From Yponomeuta sedellus (taxonomy: Eukaryota > Arthropoda > Insecta > Lepidoptera > Yponomeutidae): a stretch of DNA of 64,000 nucleotides. The first letter of the stretch is position 1; every line of letters begins with the position of its first letter. Under the pieces are notes generated by a model. That model had not been told where the DNA came from, did not search any database, and worked only from the letters and a program-made list of their open reading frames with translations. This document shows positions 38,700-49,942 of this stretch, piece after piece. Location of the stretch: the NCBI GenBank assembly GCA_934045075.1, contig OW203732.1, positions 16,523,889-16,587,888 on the forward strand, read 5' to 3'. The translations under genes were made by a program, and so were the position numbers.

Positions 38700-40280
38700 A
38701 GCAGAAATTGTATCTCGCTCATTATTAGCATTTGTCTCGCTTGATCGCAAGCAAAGATGATGCCTAAGGTGTTACTCTGAAATTATTAGACCAAGATGAC
38801 GTTACGAAATGGCACAGAAGTTTATCAGGATTGAGGTAAGTGGCAATCACTGGTCTCAACCCAACCTTCCGAAAAACAGTTCTTGTTTATTTCTGATGTA
38901 TCATATTGTGTCAATTAAGTTTATAAGTGAACCCGATGGTATAAACTTGAAAATTTTAGGCTCTTTACATCTGAACTTTTAAAATAATACAAAAGTTTTG
39001 AGTATAAATAACGAATATTTTATCTATCTATCTATAATTTTAGGCATTTCAAGAAGAATAATCCCAAATAAGAGAAAAAAGCAGGTGTTTACAATAATAT
39101 AATGCCTTGTCTCTTCTTTTATCACGGTAGGGTAAGAGCACTTAATCGTTTCACTGAATCCACCCATAAAATGCGTACTAGGCCTACAGACGATGATAGG
39201 ATAGCGGCTCCCACACGGTTAATCCTGGAGCAATTATTTATCTGATATTATAATCTTCATTTGTTTATGTACAGTTGACTGGGGAAGTAGTGGGAAGCTG
39301 CCGTGTTGATTGCTGTACGACAGCTGCCTTGATTAGATTGGGGCTTTTGCATTCGTAGTATTTACCTATCAAAACATAGCCAAATAATCTTGGCTATGAT
39401 TTTTGAGAGTTATGAAAGAGTCGATATCTGTTATGGGCTCAATTTACATTAACTAACAGCTAGAGGTGATACTGTACGTCGACAAGTCAAGCTCGAAAAT
39501 TCATACCAAAGCTTAACTCTCGTAAGCGTGGACTGCCGCGACTTTTGACAGCGGCTAGCATGGAAGAACTACCCAGGTTGGCTAATCATTCTGTAACATG
39601 TTATGTACCTGAGGAAAAAAACAGAGGCAACAGCTAGAAATATATAAAAAGTAGGTACTACTGGCAGATATTTTCATTAGCACGTACTACAAAAAAGGAA
39701 AACCAGTGCTCTCTTCAAATATCAGCACAAAATTTTTCAGACAGCATCTTCAAGACAACCTTATGGATAGCTAATCATTGTAGTAAATTTGCTTAACGTT
39801 TAGAGGTACCTACACTTAGACTTGAAGACTAGAACATTTCATTGACATTGTACGACAAAACAGGAGAACTTAGTTGAACCAGTGCTGTTATTAAAATTTC
39901 AACCCAATCGTTAATTTGATCAGCTGACAGTCCATTAAACTTTATAGGTGACTTTGGAACAAAAAGTAAAGCTCGATTGGCTGTCGACTGTACCAACATC
40001 ACTGCACAAGCCGAAGCAACAAGAAAAGATAGCCATACGTACGCGTATCAACACCCGCCGAGCCTTACACGTGTGTTTAACGACCATTAATTGTAACGAC
40101 TCCCGGCCAACGGTCTTGGACCTATTCGGAATACGCTCTTTACCCAGTAGAAATAAACTCGATATAAATACTATATTATGGAGATAAAAAAGCCCGTGTG
40201 GGCTGGCCCAAGACTCATCGAAGGAGTAAAGGGATCAAAGAAGAGGAAGAAGGACTACGATGTTATGAATCGAAATTGGT
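38700..40280. other. No confident gene
   Basis: Unique-looking sequence. A 79-codon ORF at 39948-40187 has no domain. No repeats recognised. Confidence 0.4.
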
Positions 40281-40282
40281 TT

Positions 40283-40352
40283 ATCAGAATCGTGGTAAGA
40301 GGTTAAACCTTGTCTCTGCTTACGGGGGAATATAGCCGAGAGTTTATGGAGT
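40283..40352. mobile_element. Repeat P fragment
   Basis: TATCAGAATCGTGGTAAGAG, CCTTGTCTCTGCTTACGGGG, GAATATAGCCGAGAGTTTAT. Confidence 0.5.
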
Positions 40353-40460
40353 ATAATGTACTGTACTTATGAATGACAAAAAACTGGTCAAGTACGCGTT
40401 AAAATCACGCAGTAGGGAAGGGTGGCCTGGTCGAATCGAGAGATTGGAATCAATCACTTA

Positions 40461-40803
40461 AAAAATCTATTTAGAGGCTATTCCACCTATTACATACCTA
40501 CCACAAAATTCCACCCATGCCGGGATTCGAACCCGCGACCTCTGGCTATCCGTGCCAGCGCTCTTTCTAACTGAGCTAATAGGCGACTCACCGGCCTCAG
40601 TGAAATTTCGAACCTCTTTATAATATTCTCTGTATTACGTACAGGCAGCGACATCTGGCTGAAGTAATTTGCATCACTTACAGCCCCGAGTACCTACTTT
40701 GCAGTTAGGTTTTACATCGGAATGATATCGCTGTACCCACATCACTATATTACTTTTAATGCACTAACCCGTGCTAAGGACAATTTTAAAAACCTATTTA
40801 GAG
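40461..40803 (-). mobile_element. SINE-A, more than one unit long
   Basis: Antisense short tail, head (GGGATTCGAACCCGCGACCT, CTAACTGAGCTAATAGGCGA), full body to the 5' segment (ACATCGGAATGATATCGCTG) and then the tail of a preceding unit (TTTTAATGCACTAACCCGTG, AACCTATTTAGAGGCT). A 30-bp insertion (TTCCACCTATTACATACCTA) lies in the left tail. Same read-through architecture as 8099-8438. Confidence 0.8.
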
Positions 40804-40847
40804 GCTTAACTTAAGTGATTTAACCTATTTATTCACTTAAGTTAAGC
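40804..40847. repeat. Perfect 15-bp hairpin at a SINE-A/SINE-G junction
   Basis: GCTTAACTTAAGTGA (40804-40818) and TCACTTAAGTTAAGC (40833-40847), 14-nt loop TTTAACCTATTTAT. One arm belongs to the SINE-G start, the loop resembles the SINE-A tail, so the hairpin may mark a TSD-like or self-primed junction. Confidence 0.7.
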
Positions 40848-41143
40848 AACAACAGGCGCGGTCAGGTGCAGGATGGGTGACCGTCTCGTGACTACCGCTA
40901 GTGGCATTTTTCCGAGCGCTTACGCAAGGCATGTTAAGCTGTTGGTACCGGCTGTCATGTAATGGCAGTCGTTAAGCCATGTCGGAGGACTTATGGGCGG
41001 CTGGATAATTTCTGACGGTAAGGCCCGCCACTGTCTTACAATCCTCCTCCAACCTGGACTTGGCCCCCGTCGTGGAGTATGGCCTTACCTTCCTGGAAAG
41101 AAGAGACCTGTCCCCCAGCAGTGGGGACAAGGGTTGACATCGA
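40842..41143 (+). mobile_element. SINE-G, 5S rRNA-derived, sense, near full length
   Basis: Begins TTAAGCAACAACAGGCGCGG, TCAGGTGCAGGATGGGTGAC, CGTCTCGTGACTACCGC: the same order as 5S rRNA box A (TTAAGCAACGTCGGGCGCGG) and box C (GGATGGGTGACCG). Body GGCATTTTTCCGAGCGCTTA, AATGGCAGTCGTTAAGCCAT, AACCTGGACTTGGCCCCCGT; 3' end CCCCCAGCAGTGGGGACAAG. Best copy for the 5S comparison. The TTTTT in the body does not prevent recognition as a pol III type promoter. Confidence 0.85.
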
Positions 41144-41189
41144 ATTAAGGGATTCGTATCACCACATAGCAGTCACAAAAAATCGTATA

Positions 41190-41356
41190 TACTCGTATAA
41201 AAATCTCGCGTCACAGCGTTTGCTATCGAACTCCTTCGAAACGCCTTCACCGATTTTTATGAAACTTTATGTATATTTTGTAAATCTAAGAATAGGCTGT
41301 AGACCAATTAATATGGCAATACCTCGTTTGCGACGTCAACTAGTTAACTTATAATA
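41190..41356 (+). mobile_element. Helitron-like repeat T
   Basis: CAAACTCCTTCG-type core (TTGCTATCGAACTCCTTCGA, CACCGATTTTTATGAAACTT), ATAGGCTGTAGACCAATTAA, TACCTCGTTTGCGACGTCAA ending CTAGT. The CTAG|T end fits a Helitron-type terminus. The 91-codon ORF is a shadow. Confidence 0.55.
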
Positions 41357-42454
41357 TTTGACCTATTGCCTAACCTTGCTGCCTTAAGACTGGTTCGAGG
41401 TACTTCAGCTTCTGAGTGTCCAACAAGGCGCCCGCTTAGGGTTTTAGCGGTTGCAGATGTATTGCATAGCGCGCTGTACTGTCATTTTACTATGATACTC
41501 GCAGCTCTTACCCTGCACTACAGCGAACTGTATAAATTATTCAATCTAGATGTAAAGGCCTTAGTTATATTCTTCGCAAAACTATTGACGCAAATATGTA
41601 TGTGATGTTTCCAAAAAATATACTTTGCACAAAATGCCCAGGCATAGAAAACAGCCAAGGAAGAAAATGGAATGGCCAAGATGAAACTGTTTTGACAAAA
41701 TGTAAGCCAAGGAACTGTAGCTATGAGAATTAAGGAACAGCGAGTCTTGCTGTTTTTGCTGTGGAACTCAAAATCAAACTACCTAATTCGAAATATGTAG
41801 AGAACTCATTACTTCCCCTTTGTGCAATTAAAAACTAAATGACTCCATGTAGTCTTGCCATTGAAACATTCCCTGGGGCTCCACAAATATAAAGAAAAAA
41901 ATAGCCAAATCTACAGTTCTCGAGTCTTAGCGGGACTAACGAACAGCAAATAATTTATTCTTATAAGAAGATTTAATTAATCAAAGTGTTTAGACTGAGA
42001 CGCATCGAAGCAACTGAGCTCTGTCAGGATCATGGCAATTGACAAATTCTGGTCTCCGTCTACCCGACTCCGTTCTCCGACAGATGGTGTGAGTTAAACT
42101 ATTGTACCCATTTTTAAATTTTGCCACTATCGGCCGAGAGTACCACAGTCTGAGGACCCAATAGTCTGACACCAGCCACATTCCCACTGAATTTTGATAT
42201 TTCGATTTACGACTGCACTGCCGTTCTGTATGTATGTGAGTAGTTTATTGATTTTCATATTTAATTTATGCATAGTGCCGGGTGAATTATGTTGTCTTGC
42301 AGCGCAGAGAAAAAACACCATATGATTTTTTGTGGCCTTTATTCGCACGTCCCGTGAGAACATGGAACAGACTTATTTAATGTTTATTGTATTTAGCGCA
42401 AGACAAGAATGAATAACAGGGCCAATATAATATTCAAACAGAATTTGTATAATG
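41357..42454. other. No confident gene
   Basis: ORFs of 65-79 codons (41366-41605, 41990-42363) without motifs. Otherwise unassigned. Confidence 0.4.
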
Positions 42455-42565
42455 GAATGAAATCAAGTTTATTTCAATTCCGTTTCTGTTTGCTGAATGT
42501 CAATGTACAATGTAAAATGTAAGCCGCTGCCTTCGAGCCGTAGTATAGTAGAGAAAAAGGCAGCA
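42455..42565 (-). mobile_element. Dispersed repeat S, opposite orientation
   Basis: TGCTGAATGTCAATGTACAA, GTAAGCCGCTGCCTTCGAGC, GAAAAAGGCAGCAGG; the complement aligns with 33575-33680. Confidence 0.5.
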
Positions 42566-43081
42566 GGAAAAAACTCCACTGTGATCATCTTTTTTCAAGT
42601 CATATCAAATCTAATATATCAGTTTCCACCTCTACGTATGATAAGATATCATGATTGCCATCAATAACTTTAAACACCATAGCATTAAAAGTATGGAAAA
42701 CATAAGTGCTGCGGCCAGAAACACGAACAGCACTCGTTCACGATCATAACGCAGGGTTTCCAGTTTTAGTTTGATATTTAACTGAACCATGAACTGATAT
42801 TACGTGTATGTGGCTAACACCCGCTTTCCAAGAGTTTTCTCGTTCTAATCGACTCAATACTCAATGGAAGTGGAGTCAAGAAGAGGTGAAGGCATTTCCG
42901 TAGTTAGTATTTAAATGTAGGTCCCGAGGTACCTTAGCTTTGACAGTTGATTCCTCGACTCGAGTGAGAAACTTGCCCGATTGGACGAAATTTAAAATGT
43001 TTTAAAGTACTGTTTTCCCCGGTTGAGCAAGAGTGGAATCGGGAAAATCTATGAGGAAAGTCTTAGAATACGAGTGCAGAG
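42566..43081. other. No recognised feature
   Basis: No gene or repeat recognised. Confidence 0.4.
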
Positions 43082-43325
43082 TGCTGCAAGTGATGCAAAT
43101 TACTTCAGCCAGATGTCGCTGCCTGTACGTAATACAGAGAATATTGTAAAGAGGTTCGAAATTTCACTGATGCCGGTGAGTCGCCCATTGGCTCAGTTGG
43201 AAAGAGCGCTGGCACGGATATCCAGAGGTCGCGGGTTCGAATCCCGGCATCGGTGGAATTTTTAGCCTCTAAATAGGTTTTTAAAAATTGTCCTTAGCAC
43301 GGGTTAGTGCATTAAAAATAATATA
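43082..43325 (+). mobile_element. SINE-A sense copy with complete tRNA-like fold
   Basis: Starts GCTGCAAGTGATGCAAATTA and runs through AATACAGAGAATATTGTAAA, the tRNA-like segment 43183-43254, and the complete long tail (AAATAGGTTTTTAAAAATTG, GGGTTAGTGCATTAAAAATA). The 72-nt segment folds as acceptor, D, anticodon and T arms with few mispairs (CATCGGT end is altered). Clean monomer in this window. Confidence 0.85.
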
Positions 43326-43918
43326 AAGAATGTTAAAGTCGAGTGACTGTACTTGTATTGCAGGAGTAAACACCGTGATCTTCTTAATTCAAACATGAAA
43401 TACAAAGTAGACCAATAAAAGTTACAACGCGCAGCAACCATCCCACTCCAACTGCAATATTACATTTATTCGAAACATCGACTAAGCATTAGCCACTTTA
43501 TCACAATGTACGTAAGCAGCATCAAACAGTTACGATCGTATAGAAGGCGAGCTCAATAGATGAGTGACACTGAAACTGTATAGTGGATATTTCGCTCAAA
43601 ATCATACCAGACTTTGGTTTCGTTTACATTGTACTATGAATATAATAACGTCTGCCTTCAACAATACTTAACACCTCTATGAACAAAAAACAGATCTTAT
43701 TAACACAGCTATTCTACCTAGCTTAGAAATCAGGGACTTCACAATATAATTGGTACAATTTTTATGTGAATAAACCTTGTCTCTGTAACCATCTAAATAT
43801 AAATGTAGAAATAAATAAATAATGCCGTTTATTCATTTTTGCATTTACATTTAGATGGTACAGACTTCTGCATTTAAAAATCTAAAACATAATTAAAGTA
43901 TGTAGGTACCTATATTTT
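43326..43918. other. No recognised feature
   Basis: No gene or repeat recognised. Confidence 0.4.
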
Positions 43919-44130
43919 CTTACAGTCAGCGGTTTGGCACGCTGACTGTAAGACCGAAGGTCTCGGGTTCGATGCGCGGCCCGGTCAAACTAGGAAACCA
44001 AATTTTTGAATTTGAATATTATCTATGTATTTATTGTATTACATCTATCGTCGAGTTAGCACCTGCAGCACAAGTCGTTGTACTTAGTATGTGGCTAACG
44101 AGATCTGTGTAATATGTCCATAAGTATTTA
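43919..44130 (+). mobile_element. SINE-B sense copy with hairpin start
   Basis: Head GCGGTTTGGCACGCTGACTG, CGAAGGTCTCGGGTTCGATG, body GTCAAACTAGGAAACC, ATTATCTATGTATTTATTGT, CGTCGAGTTAGCACCTGCAG and 3' end AGATCTGTGTAATATGTCC. The start CTTACAGTCAGCG / CGCTGACTGTAAG (43919-43952) is a perfect 13-bp hairpin replacing the normal 5' part of the head. Confidence 0.75.
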
Positions 44131-44837
44131 TATTTTATTTATTTTTTTACCAGCATTAAGTCACTTGAATTAAGCTTCTACGCTTCTTCTCCACATCAAT
44201 ATAGTAACTGTGAAGCTTTTAGTAAACATTTTGTTTTTGCCTAATTAGGTACTTGAATTGAATAGCATTGCAACATGTCGTTAACTTTATATTTTTAAAT
44301 TTTTATCAGTTGAATTAGATAGACATTAGTTACATTCACCCTTTTTTTTACTTACTACGTGTCTAGGCAAAAGGTCGAAATCTATCGATTTCATCTTGTT
44401 CAAAAGACTACATTCGAGACAATGTCCAATCCTTTATTTCAATGAAGTATGATTTCAATCGTCAAGAAAGATAAAAAGACGGTTGTATTTTTAATAAATT
44501 AAAGAGCACCTTCTGCAGAGGCTCTCCGCCATGTTACTGCAGACAAATCGCTTGCGTATTTAATCGGTCATCGGCTCATTGAATATCTCATTTAAATAAT
44601 AGTCGATTCAAAATATGGAGGCGCCCTTATCTGGCTCCCTTTAGCAGTGGACGCGGCTTTATGCGCACCGCTCGCGGCTAACCCTTTATGGGTATTAATA
44701 ACGTTGCCCTAATAGTTTTCTTATCGGCTGACCATTCATAAGATGTGCTGCTGCTAATTTTAAGGGTTCATCAATGCTTAGGTTCTAAAGGTTTGACTGA
44801 GATTATGGTGACCTCGGACGATAATAATAATAGTTAC
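44131..44837. other. Unassigned; mixed-composition block at 44500-44720
   Basis: 44500-44720 has mid GC and no repeat match (CTCTCCGCCATGTTACTGCA, AGCAGTGGACGCGGCTTTAT). No ORF. Could be a noncoding regulatory sequence, but nothing in the sequence alone shows it. Confidence 0.3.
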
Positions 44838-44935
44838 TTCCACACAACACAGTCACTTATCTTGGACTCAAACTAGGATAGGTTGGGCTATGGTGACCAG
44901 GCAAGGACACCACAAATACTCAGTCTGTGGGTAGT
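44838..44935 (-). mobile_element. SINE-C-like 3' fragment
   Basis: CACACAACACAGTCACTTAT, GGACTCAAACTAGGATAGGT, TATGGTGACCAGGCAAGGAC; matches 8995-9098. Confidence 0.5.
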
Positions 44936-44984
44936 GGCATATTTATTTCTGTTGGGAACATCAACAGCCGCATAACAATTGTGG

Positions 44985-45260
44985 TATCAACCCTTGTACG
45001 TCCCCACTTCTGGGGCACGGGTCTCTTCCTGCATCGCAGGAAGGTAAGCCATACTCTACCACGGGGGCCAAGTCCGGGTTGGTGGAGGATTGTAGGACAG
45101 TGGCGGGTCTTACAGTCCGAAGTTATCAAGCCGCCCATAAGGCCTCGGACATGGCTTTACGACTGCCATTACTTGACAGCCGGCACCTACGGCTTAACGT
45201 GCCTTGCGAAGCACGGAAGCGCTCTGAAAAAATGCCACTAGCGGTAGTCACGAAATGGTC
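44985..45260 (-). mobile_element. SINE-G, 3' two-thirds
   Basis: TATCAACCCTTGTACGTCCC, GGGGCCAAGTCCGGGTTGGT, CCGAAGTTATCAAGCCGCCC, GGCACCTACGGCTTAACGTG, ending GCGGTAGTCACG. The 5S-like start is missing. ORFs of 70-104 codons are shadows. Confidence 0.75.
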
Positions 45261-45402
45261 AAATAAATTAATAGCTGAAGGCCAATTATAAATGTCCACT
45301 TTGAAAAAAATCAAAGAAAAAGAAAGAAACTTCAGCAGTTTCGGCAGATCTAGAAAACATTCATCTGTAAAGTACGACATAATGACATATTTGTGATAAT
45401 TA

Positions 45403-45444
45403 TGTTACTATAACACAGGGTTTCCTAGTTTGAGGCCAGAACAA
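45403..45444 (+). mobile_element. SINE-C 3' fragment
   Basis: TACTATAACACAGGGTTTCC then TAGTTTGAGGCCAGAACAAT match the sense SINE-C tail CACAGGGTATCCTAGTGTGG. Confidence 0.45.
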
Positions 45445-47807
45445 TTAGTAATGTGTTGTGTATAAGTTATTATTATATTAAGGTGCTACCCGATGCTTGG
45501 GATTATTAAATTAAATATCCATTAATTTATTATTATCATAAGGACACCCACACATAAAACATCTTCATTTTAAATACAGCGGTCCGGCATTTAATCCCCC
45601 ATAAATCACCAGACAATGGCACAGCTGGTCGCAAATGCATTTAAAATTACCACTAACACCTTGTATGACACCGTAGAAGGTTTTCTGTAAAGATTAATCT
45701 TTTGGTGACCTATGCTTCACACGATTTGTTTGAAGGATAGGCTCTTAATAGTACAAATGGAAGTTTTTCTATGAACTCTCGTTCTGGTGACTCTAAATTC
45801 GATAGTTTAAGTTCCGCAAGTAAGTGACTAGAAGCATCACTGTTTGGCAAGGATGAAGTTTCTTCTTGATAAAAAGAAAACTAGATAATACCGCCGCCAT
45901 AGGCGCCAGAACCATTATATGACTATTATAAGCAACTTGTTTTGATACATCCATGCAGCCGGATAGCTTACTTAGAGGTCTAGCACAATACATAGTTTGC
46001 AATATTAATTTAATTTTAACTAAACACGCTAGTTGTTTCACATTAAACTTGATAAAACACATATTTTCTATAGTAATTGGCCTAAACAACCAAAATTGTA
46101 ACACATAATAGTAGAACAGTTCTGTAAAAATCCAATATATAAACTATTACATTACATTGAATTCATGCCTATAAACGCTAGTCGCCACGGCCGTGACGTC
46201 ACTAACTCAGTATAGATTCGTATAGCCATGGTTACGAACCAGTCTTACATGTTTGTTTACAAACTATGTGACGTCATATGGAGGTGAACTTCATAGTTGT
46301 GTGAACTAATCAACATTTTCTATTTCTAAGCTCCTTTCACTAATATCCTTGCATTAAAGTACTAATAGTTCTCTTTCAAAATATGCATGATAAAAATCTA
46401 CAATTACCTTACAATTTTTCATCGTCACAAAATTCCTTTCTGTTATAATAAGGAGAGATCTGTTTTCACCATGCCTGTAAGTGGTCATCCAGTTTAGTCT
46501 ATACGGACCTTTGTACTACTGGATAAGTACTCTAAGCTTTCCCAGAGGGTTAAATTTAAATGCTCGCGCAAAACAGCGCCTATTTTAAATGGGTTTTGTT
46601 TCTCTTTTGGTAAGCTTTTACTATTGCCGTCACATGTTTTCTATGTGAATATAATTGTACAAAAAAGCGGAATTCCAACCTGTGGTGTCTGGTCTGTTCT
46701 AACAGCACCGAAAAGTGGGGAACTGAAATAAATTAAAAATCGTGGTACCAAGACTCCGGTTGCTACTGAAATTATGCATATATTTACCTTTTTTGTAAAA
46801 TTTTAAGGTACTCGAGTTTCTTCTTGATTGTACCAACCACATGAACCAAAAAAATGGCAATAAATGAATGAATTGTACATATAATTTCTCTGTAATTATT
46901 GTTATTTTATGTCATAATAATAATTTAAGCCATTACGTTTATTCCTAATTTAAGTCCACTTTTGTACTCTTAACTACATTAAAAATTCAATTGTTATTTA
47001 AATTCAGTTGTTATATACCTAATGAAGGTTTTAAAAAGTATTGGGTGTTCTCACTCGAACAATAGCTGCTGTACAACAATTATGTCTACGTACGAGTACA
47101 ACCACGAAAGATTTGGAAAGCATTGGTATTCTGTCACCAGCAATAACCATTGTAGGTGCGAAGGGCTTTTATCGATAAGTTACTGCCGGTGGATTGGTTA
47201 AGGATAATATTTGCATGGTCCAGCCAAGGTACCATGAGTGATTTCGCAGTAGGCTCTATTTATGACCTTTTTATCAGTACAAAATCCGTCATCTAAAACA
47301 AAAGAATACACCCAGACACTACATTTAAACAAAACATTCCAAGCATGCATTGAATTGTTTAAAAGTTCAGATTTCCACGAGATTTTATCTCAATGATCTT
47401 CAATTGAATCAGGTTTATTGGTATGGCAAACTACTTTTTACACAATCCTCGGGACATTAAGAAATACCCAATTACCTGCTCGAAAATAAATAGCAAGGAA
47501 TATTTTAATCTTAAACATGTAAACACACTCATTAAGCCTAAAAATGTTAACTAGTCCTATTATTGCATTCTCTCGCATAAAGGTGTAAGCACACTAGCTT
47601 TCTTAATTAATTATCGAAGGAGCAGCAGATCGGATGATTGATATTGGATCAAAATGCTCAACGAAGACTAATTGTTTAATTATATCGATCGTCGTGTCAA
47701 TAGGCCTACAGCCTTATATTTCAAGACCGGTCTATTCAGTTAAAAGGGGATTTAATTATACTTTCAGTATAGAACAACCACCACGGTAACCGCGGCAGGA
47801 GCAAAAA
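45445..47807. other. Unique stretch, no confident gene
   Basis: 2.4 kb without recognised repeats. A 103-codon minus ORF (45793-46104) lacks domains. Two palindromic TGACGTCA sites are at 46194-46201 and 46269-46276. Confidence 0.4.
46194..46276. promoter_or_regulatory. Two consensus CRE-type sites 75 bp apart
   Basis: TGACGTCA at 46194-46201 and 46269-46276 is the full cAMP-response element bound by CREB/ATF bZIP proteins. Between them is an inverted TTCGTA/TACGAA. No transcription start is visible nearby; functional status unknown. Confidence 0.25.
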
Positions 47808-47823
47808 TATGTAATTATTTACT

Positions 47824-47955
47824 GTACGTAATACAGAGAATATTGTAAAGAGGTTCGAAATTTCACTGATGCCAGTGAGTCGCCCATTAGCTCAGTTGGA
47901 AAGAGCGCTGGCACGGACAGCCAGAGGTAGAATTTTTAGCCTCTAAATAGGTTTT
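47824..47955 (+). mobile_element. SINE-A short copy missing box B, with 16-bp TSD
   Basis: GTACGTAATACAGAGAATAT to the anticodon arm (GCACGGACAGCCAGAGGT), then straight to AGAATTTTTAGCCTCTAAAT and GGTTTTT: the T arm and acceptor 3' side are deleted. Perfect TSD TATGTAATTATTTACT (47808-47823, 47956-47971). Its 3' end is the short tail. Confidence 0.9.
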
Positions 47956-48118
47956 TATGTAATTATTTACTTGATGTTGTACCTAACCACGGATCACTGT
48001 TCTTCTACGGAGTGATTCTTACTCTATGGTGCTGCCATTTTCACACTAGAAATTAAGAATAAACAAAGAAAGAAATACATTATTGAAACAAATTAACACA
48101 TCACAGGAAAGAAAAGGC

Positions 48119-48262
48119 TCGGCAAACGCCCTCCGACCAGGTGGGATGACGATCTGCGAAAAACTACAAAAACTACAGCTGAAGACAAGGCGCTATGGCG
48201 CTCATTAGGGGAGGGCTATGTCCAGCAGTGGACTACATAATATAGTCTGAAGAAGAAGAAGA
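48119..48262 (+). pseudogene. Non-LTR ORF2 C-terminus, family F, with 14-bp TSD
   Basis: Reads GKRPPTRWDDDLRKTTKTTA then EDKALWRSLGEGYVQQWTT and stop without internal stops, then a (GAA)n tail. TSD AGGAAAGAAAAGGC at 48105-48118 and 48263-48276. Compared with 18085-18240 it lacks the nonsense changes, so it is younger. Confidence 0.85.
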
Positions 48263-48365
48263 AGGAAAGAAAAGGCATACCACTCATTGGTCCATACGTA
48301 GAAAACACACTAGTCTTAGACCATTTTTGACCTTGCTGAGATAAAACTTTGATCTTTGCTTCTGC

Positions 48366-48652
48366 GTAATGAGGTAATTTACACAGCGTCAAGTAGCACT
48401 CGGTTGCTGCAGTGCCTGAGAAATTGTTTTTATATTGAGTAGTAGGCTGACAGAGAGACTTAGTTGCCCTAGCCCATACGAAATTCAAGTCAATACCAAT
48501 GTCAATGCCTTATGGTATTGCTACTGAAAATTTGCAGATGCACGTAACTTTGAAAATAAACAAAGTGGGCACATGCCCACAATGGGAATTTGAGAATCGG
48601 GTCTCGCTTCAAAGTACAATGTTCAATCCAGTCAGCTTACCCTACTACCGCT
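48366..48652 (-). mobile_element. SINE-D, diverged near full length
   Basis: GTAATGAGGTAATTTACACA, CTTAGTTGCCCTAGCCCATA, ACGTAACTTTGAAAATAAAC, GGGCACATGCCCACAATGGG and the antisense head (GAATCGGGTCTCGCTTC, CCCTACTACCGCT). Middle partly deleted. Confidence 0.7.
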
Positions 48653-49891
48653 TTTATAAAGACAACATAGAAACTCGTGTAGCTATTTGCGCCAAGTTAC
48701 TTAAGTGAAAATTTGGGATGAACCGTCGTAAAACCGAGACATATTAGTTATGCTTGAATGATTCCGAATAGAAATTACACACACAAACTTACACCCTAGT
48801 TTTTTCTTGTAGTCCTTCTGTGAAGCAATAAAATCTGTTTGAAACTCTACATTCTGATATCTGCAATGCTTTCTGTAAATTACTGACGCATTGTTTAATT
48901 GTATAGCAATTGGAACGTTTTGCATTTAATTGATTTTCTTTGCAAAGTTTATTTAAATCTTATTTAACTATGCTTCAGTTTTTGGTCGTTTCAAAACAAG
49001 TTATCAATATGTTTGGGTTACAAGAATACAAAAGTACATGATTATTATTGTATTGAACCTTTAAATTCACGTACCATCTCATCGTTGGGTTAGAAGACAG
49101 ATAAGTCATGAGTTACAAAATTAATTTTATTGTTGTTACAAAAAAGGTATAAACTATTAAGCCTTGAAGTAATTATGTTTAGTTTATTAGACAGTAGGTG
49201 ACATTAAAATTAAAAGAAAACAGTAGAAGAACGGAACAATAGCGACTTGATTTTATTTTTTTATTTAATAAAGATAACTTAGTTGAACAACTTAAGTTCA
49301 TTTGACGGCAGAGAATGTATATTTTATAAAATACTTATTATAAACTTTACAAAAAATTAATACAAGTTAATCTGCCACTTTAAATGCAATCTAGCTCACG
49401 TTACTAGTCACGCATGAAATGTCTACAGTGGTAAGTCTTGAAGTTCGATTCTTGACAGAAAACGATTTCAACATTTCAAAAAGCATCGTATTTTATACCT
49501 AACTTTTTGATATGTTTTATGGCCTTGCGCTGTTAAAAAAACTAAGCCGCATCTATAAACAAAATATACTAACTTTCTACAAATATTTTTTTTACAACTT
49601 GTCGAATCACGTGGGGTGTTGTTTAATACCAATGAAGTCAAGAAGGTTTGATGTATGTGTGCGCATAGACTTGAAGCAGCAACGAAATTAAATCACTATG
49701 TTCATGAATTATTTTTCATTGTACCACAATGATTCAAACAGCGTTTAGGCCCAGGTACCAGGTACATTATAGCAATAAGTGCCCAAATGCCATAAAACAA
49801 CACTTCTTGAGTTAGTTATAGGAAAAGAGTAACTCACTTCACAGATTTTTTTTATACATAATATATATTCTTTAAATTTCCTAAATTCTAT
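48653..49891. other. No confident gene
   Basis: Unique-looking AT-rich sequence. A 74-codon minus ORF (48701-48925) has no motif. Confidence 0.4.
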
Positions 49892-49942
49892 ACCATCAAC
49901 TCTTGTATGTCCCCACTGCTGGGGCACGGACTTTTTCCTGCA
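49892..49942 (-). mobile_element. SINE-G extreme 3' end
   Basis: ACCATCAACTCTTGTATGTC, CCCACTGCTGGGGCACGGAC, TTTTTCCTGCA. Confidence 0.65.

Noticed and set aside
43183..43254. tRNA-Ser (GGA) gene
   Set aside because: Same SINE-A head, altered acceptor end (CATCGGT), no class II variable arm as expected for tRNA-Ser.
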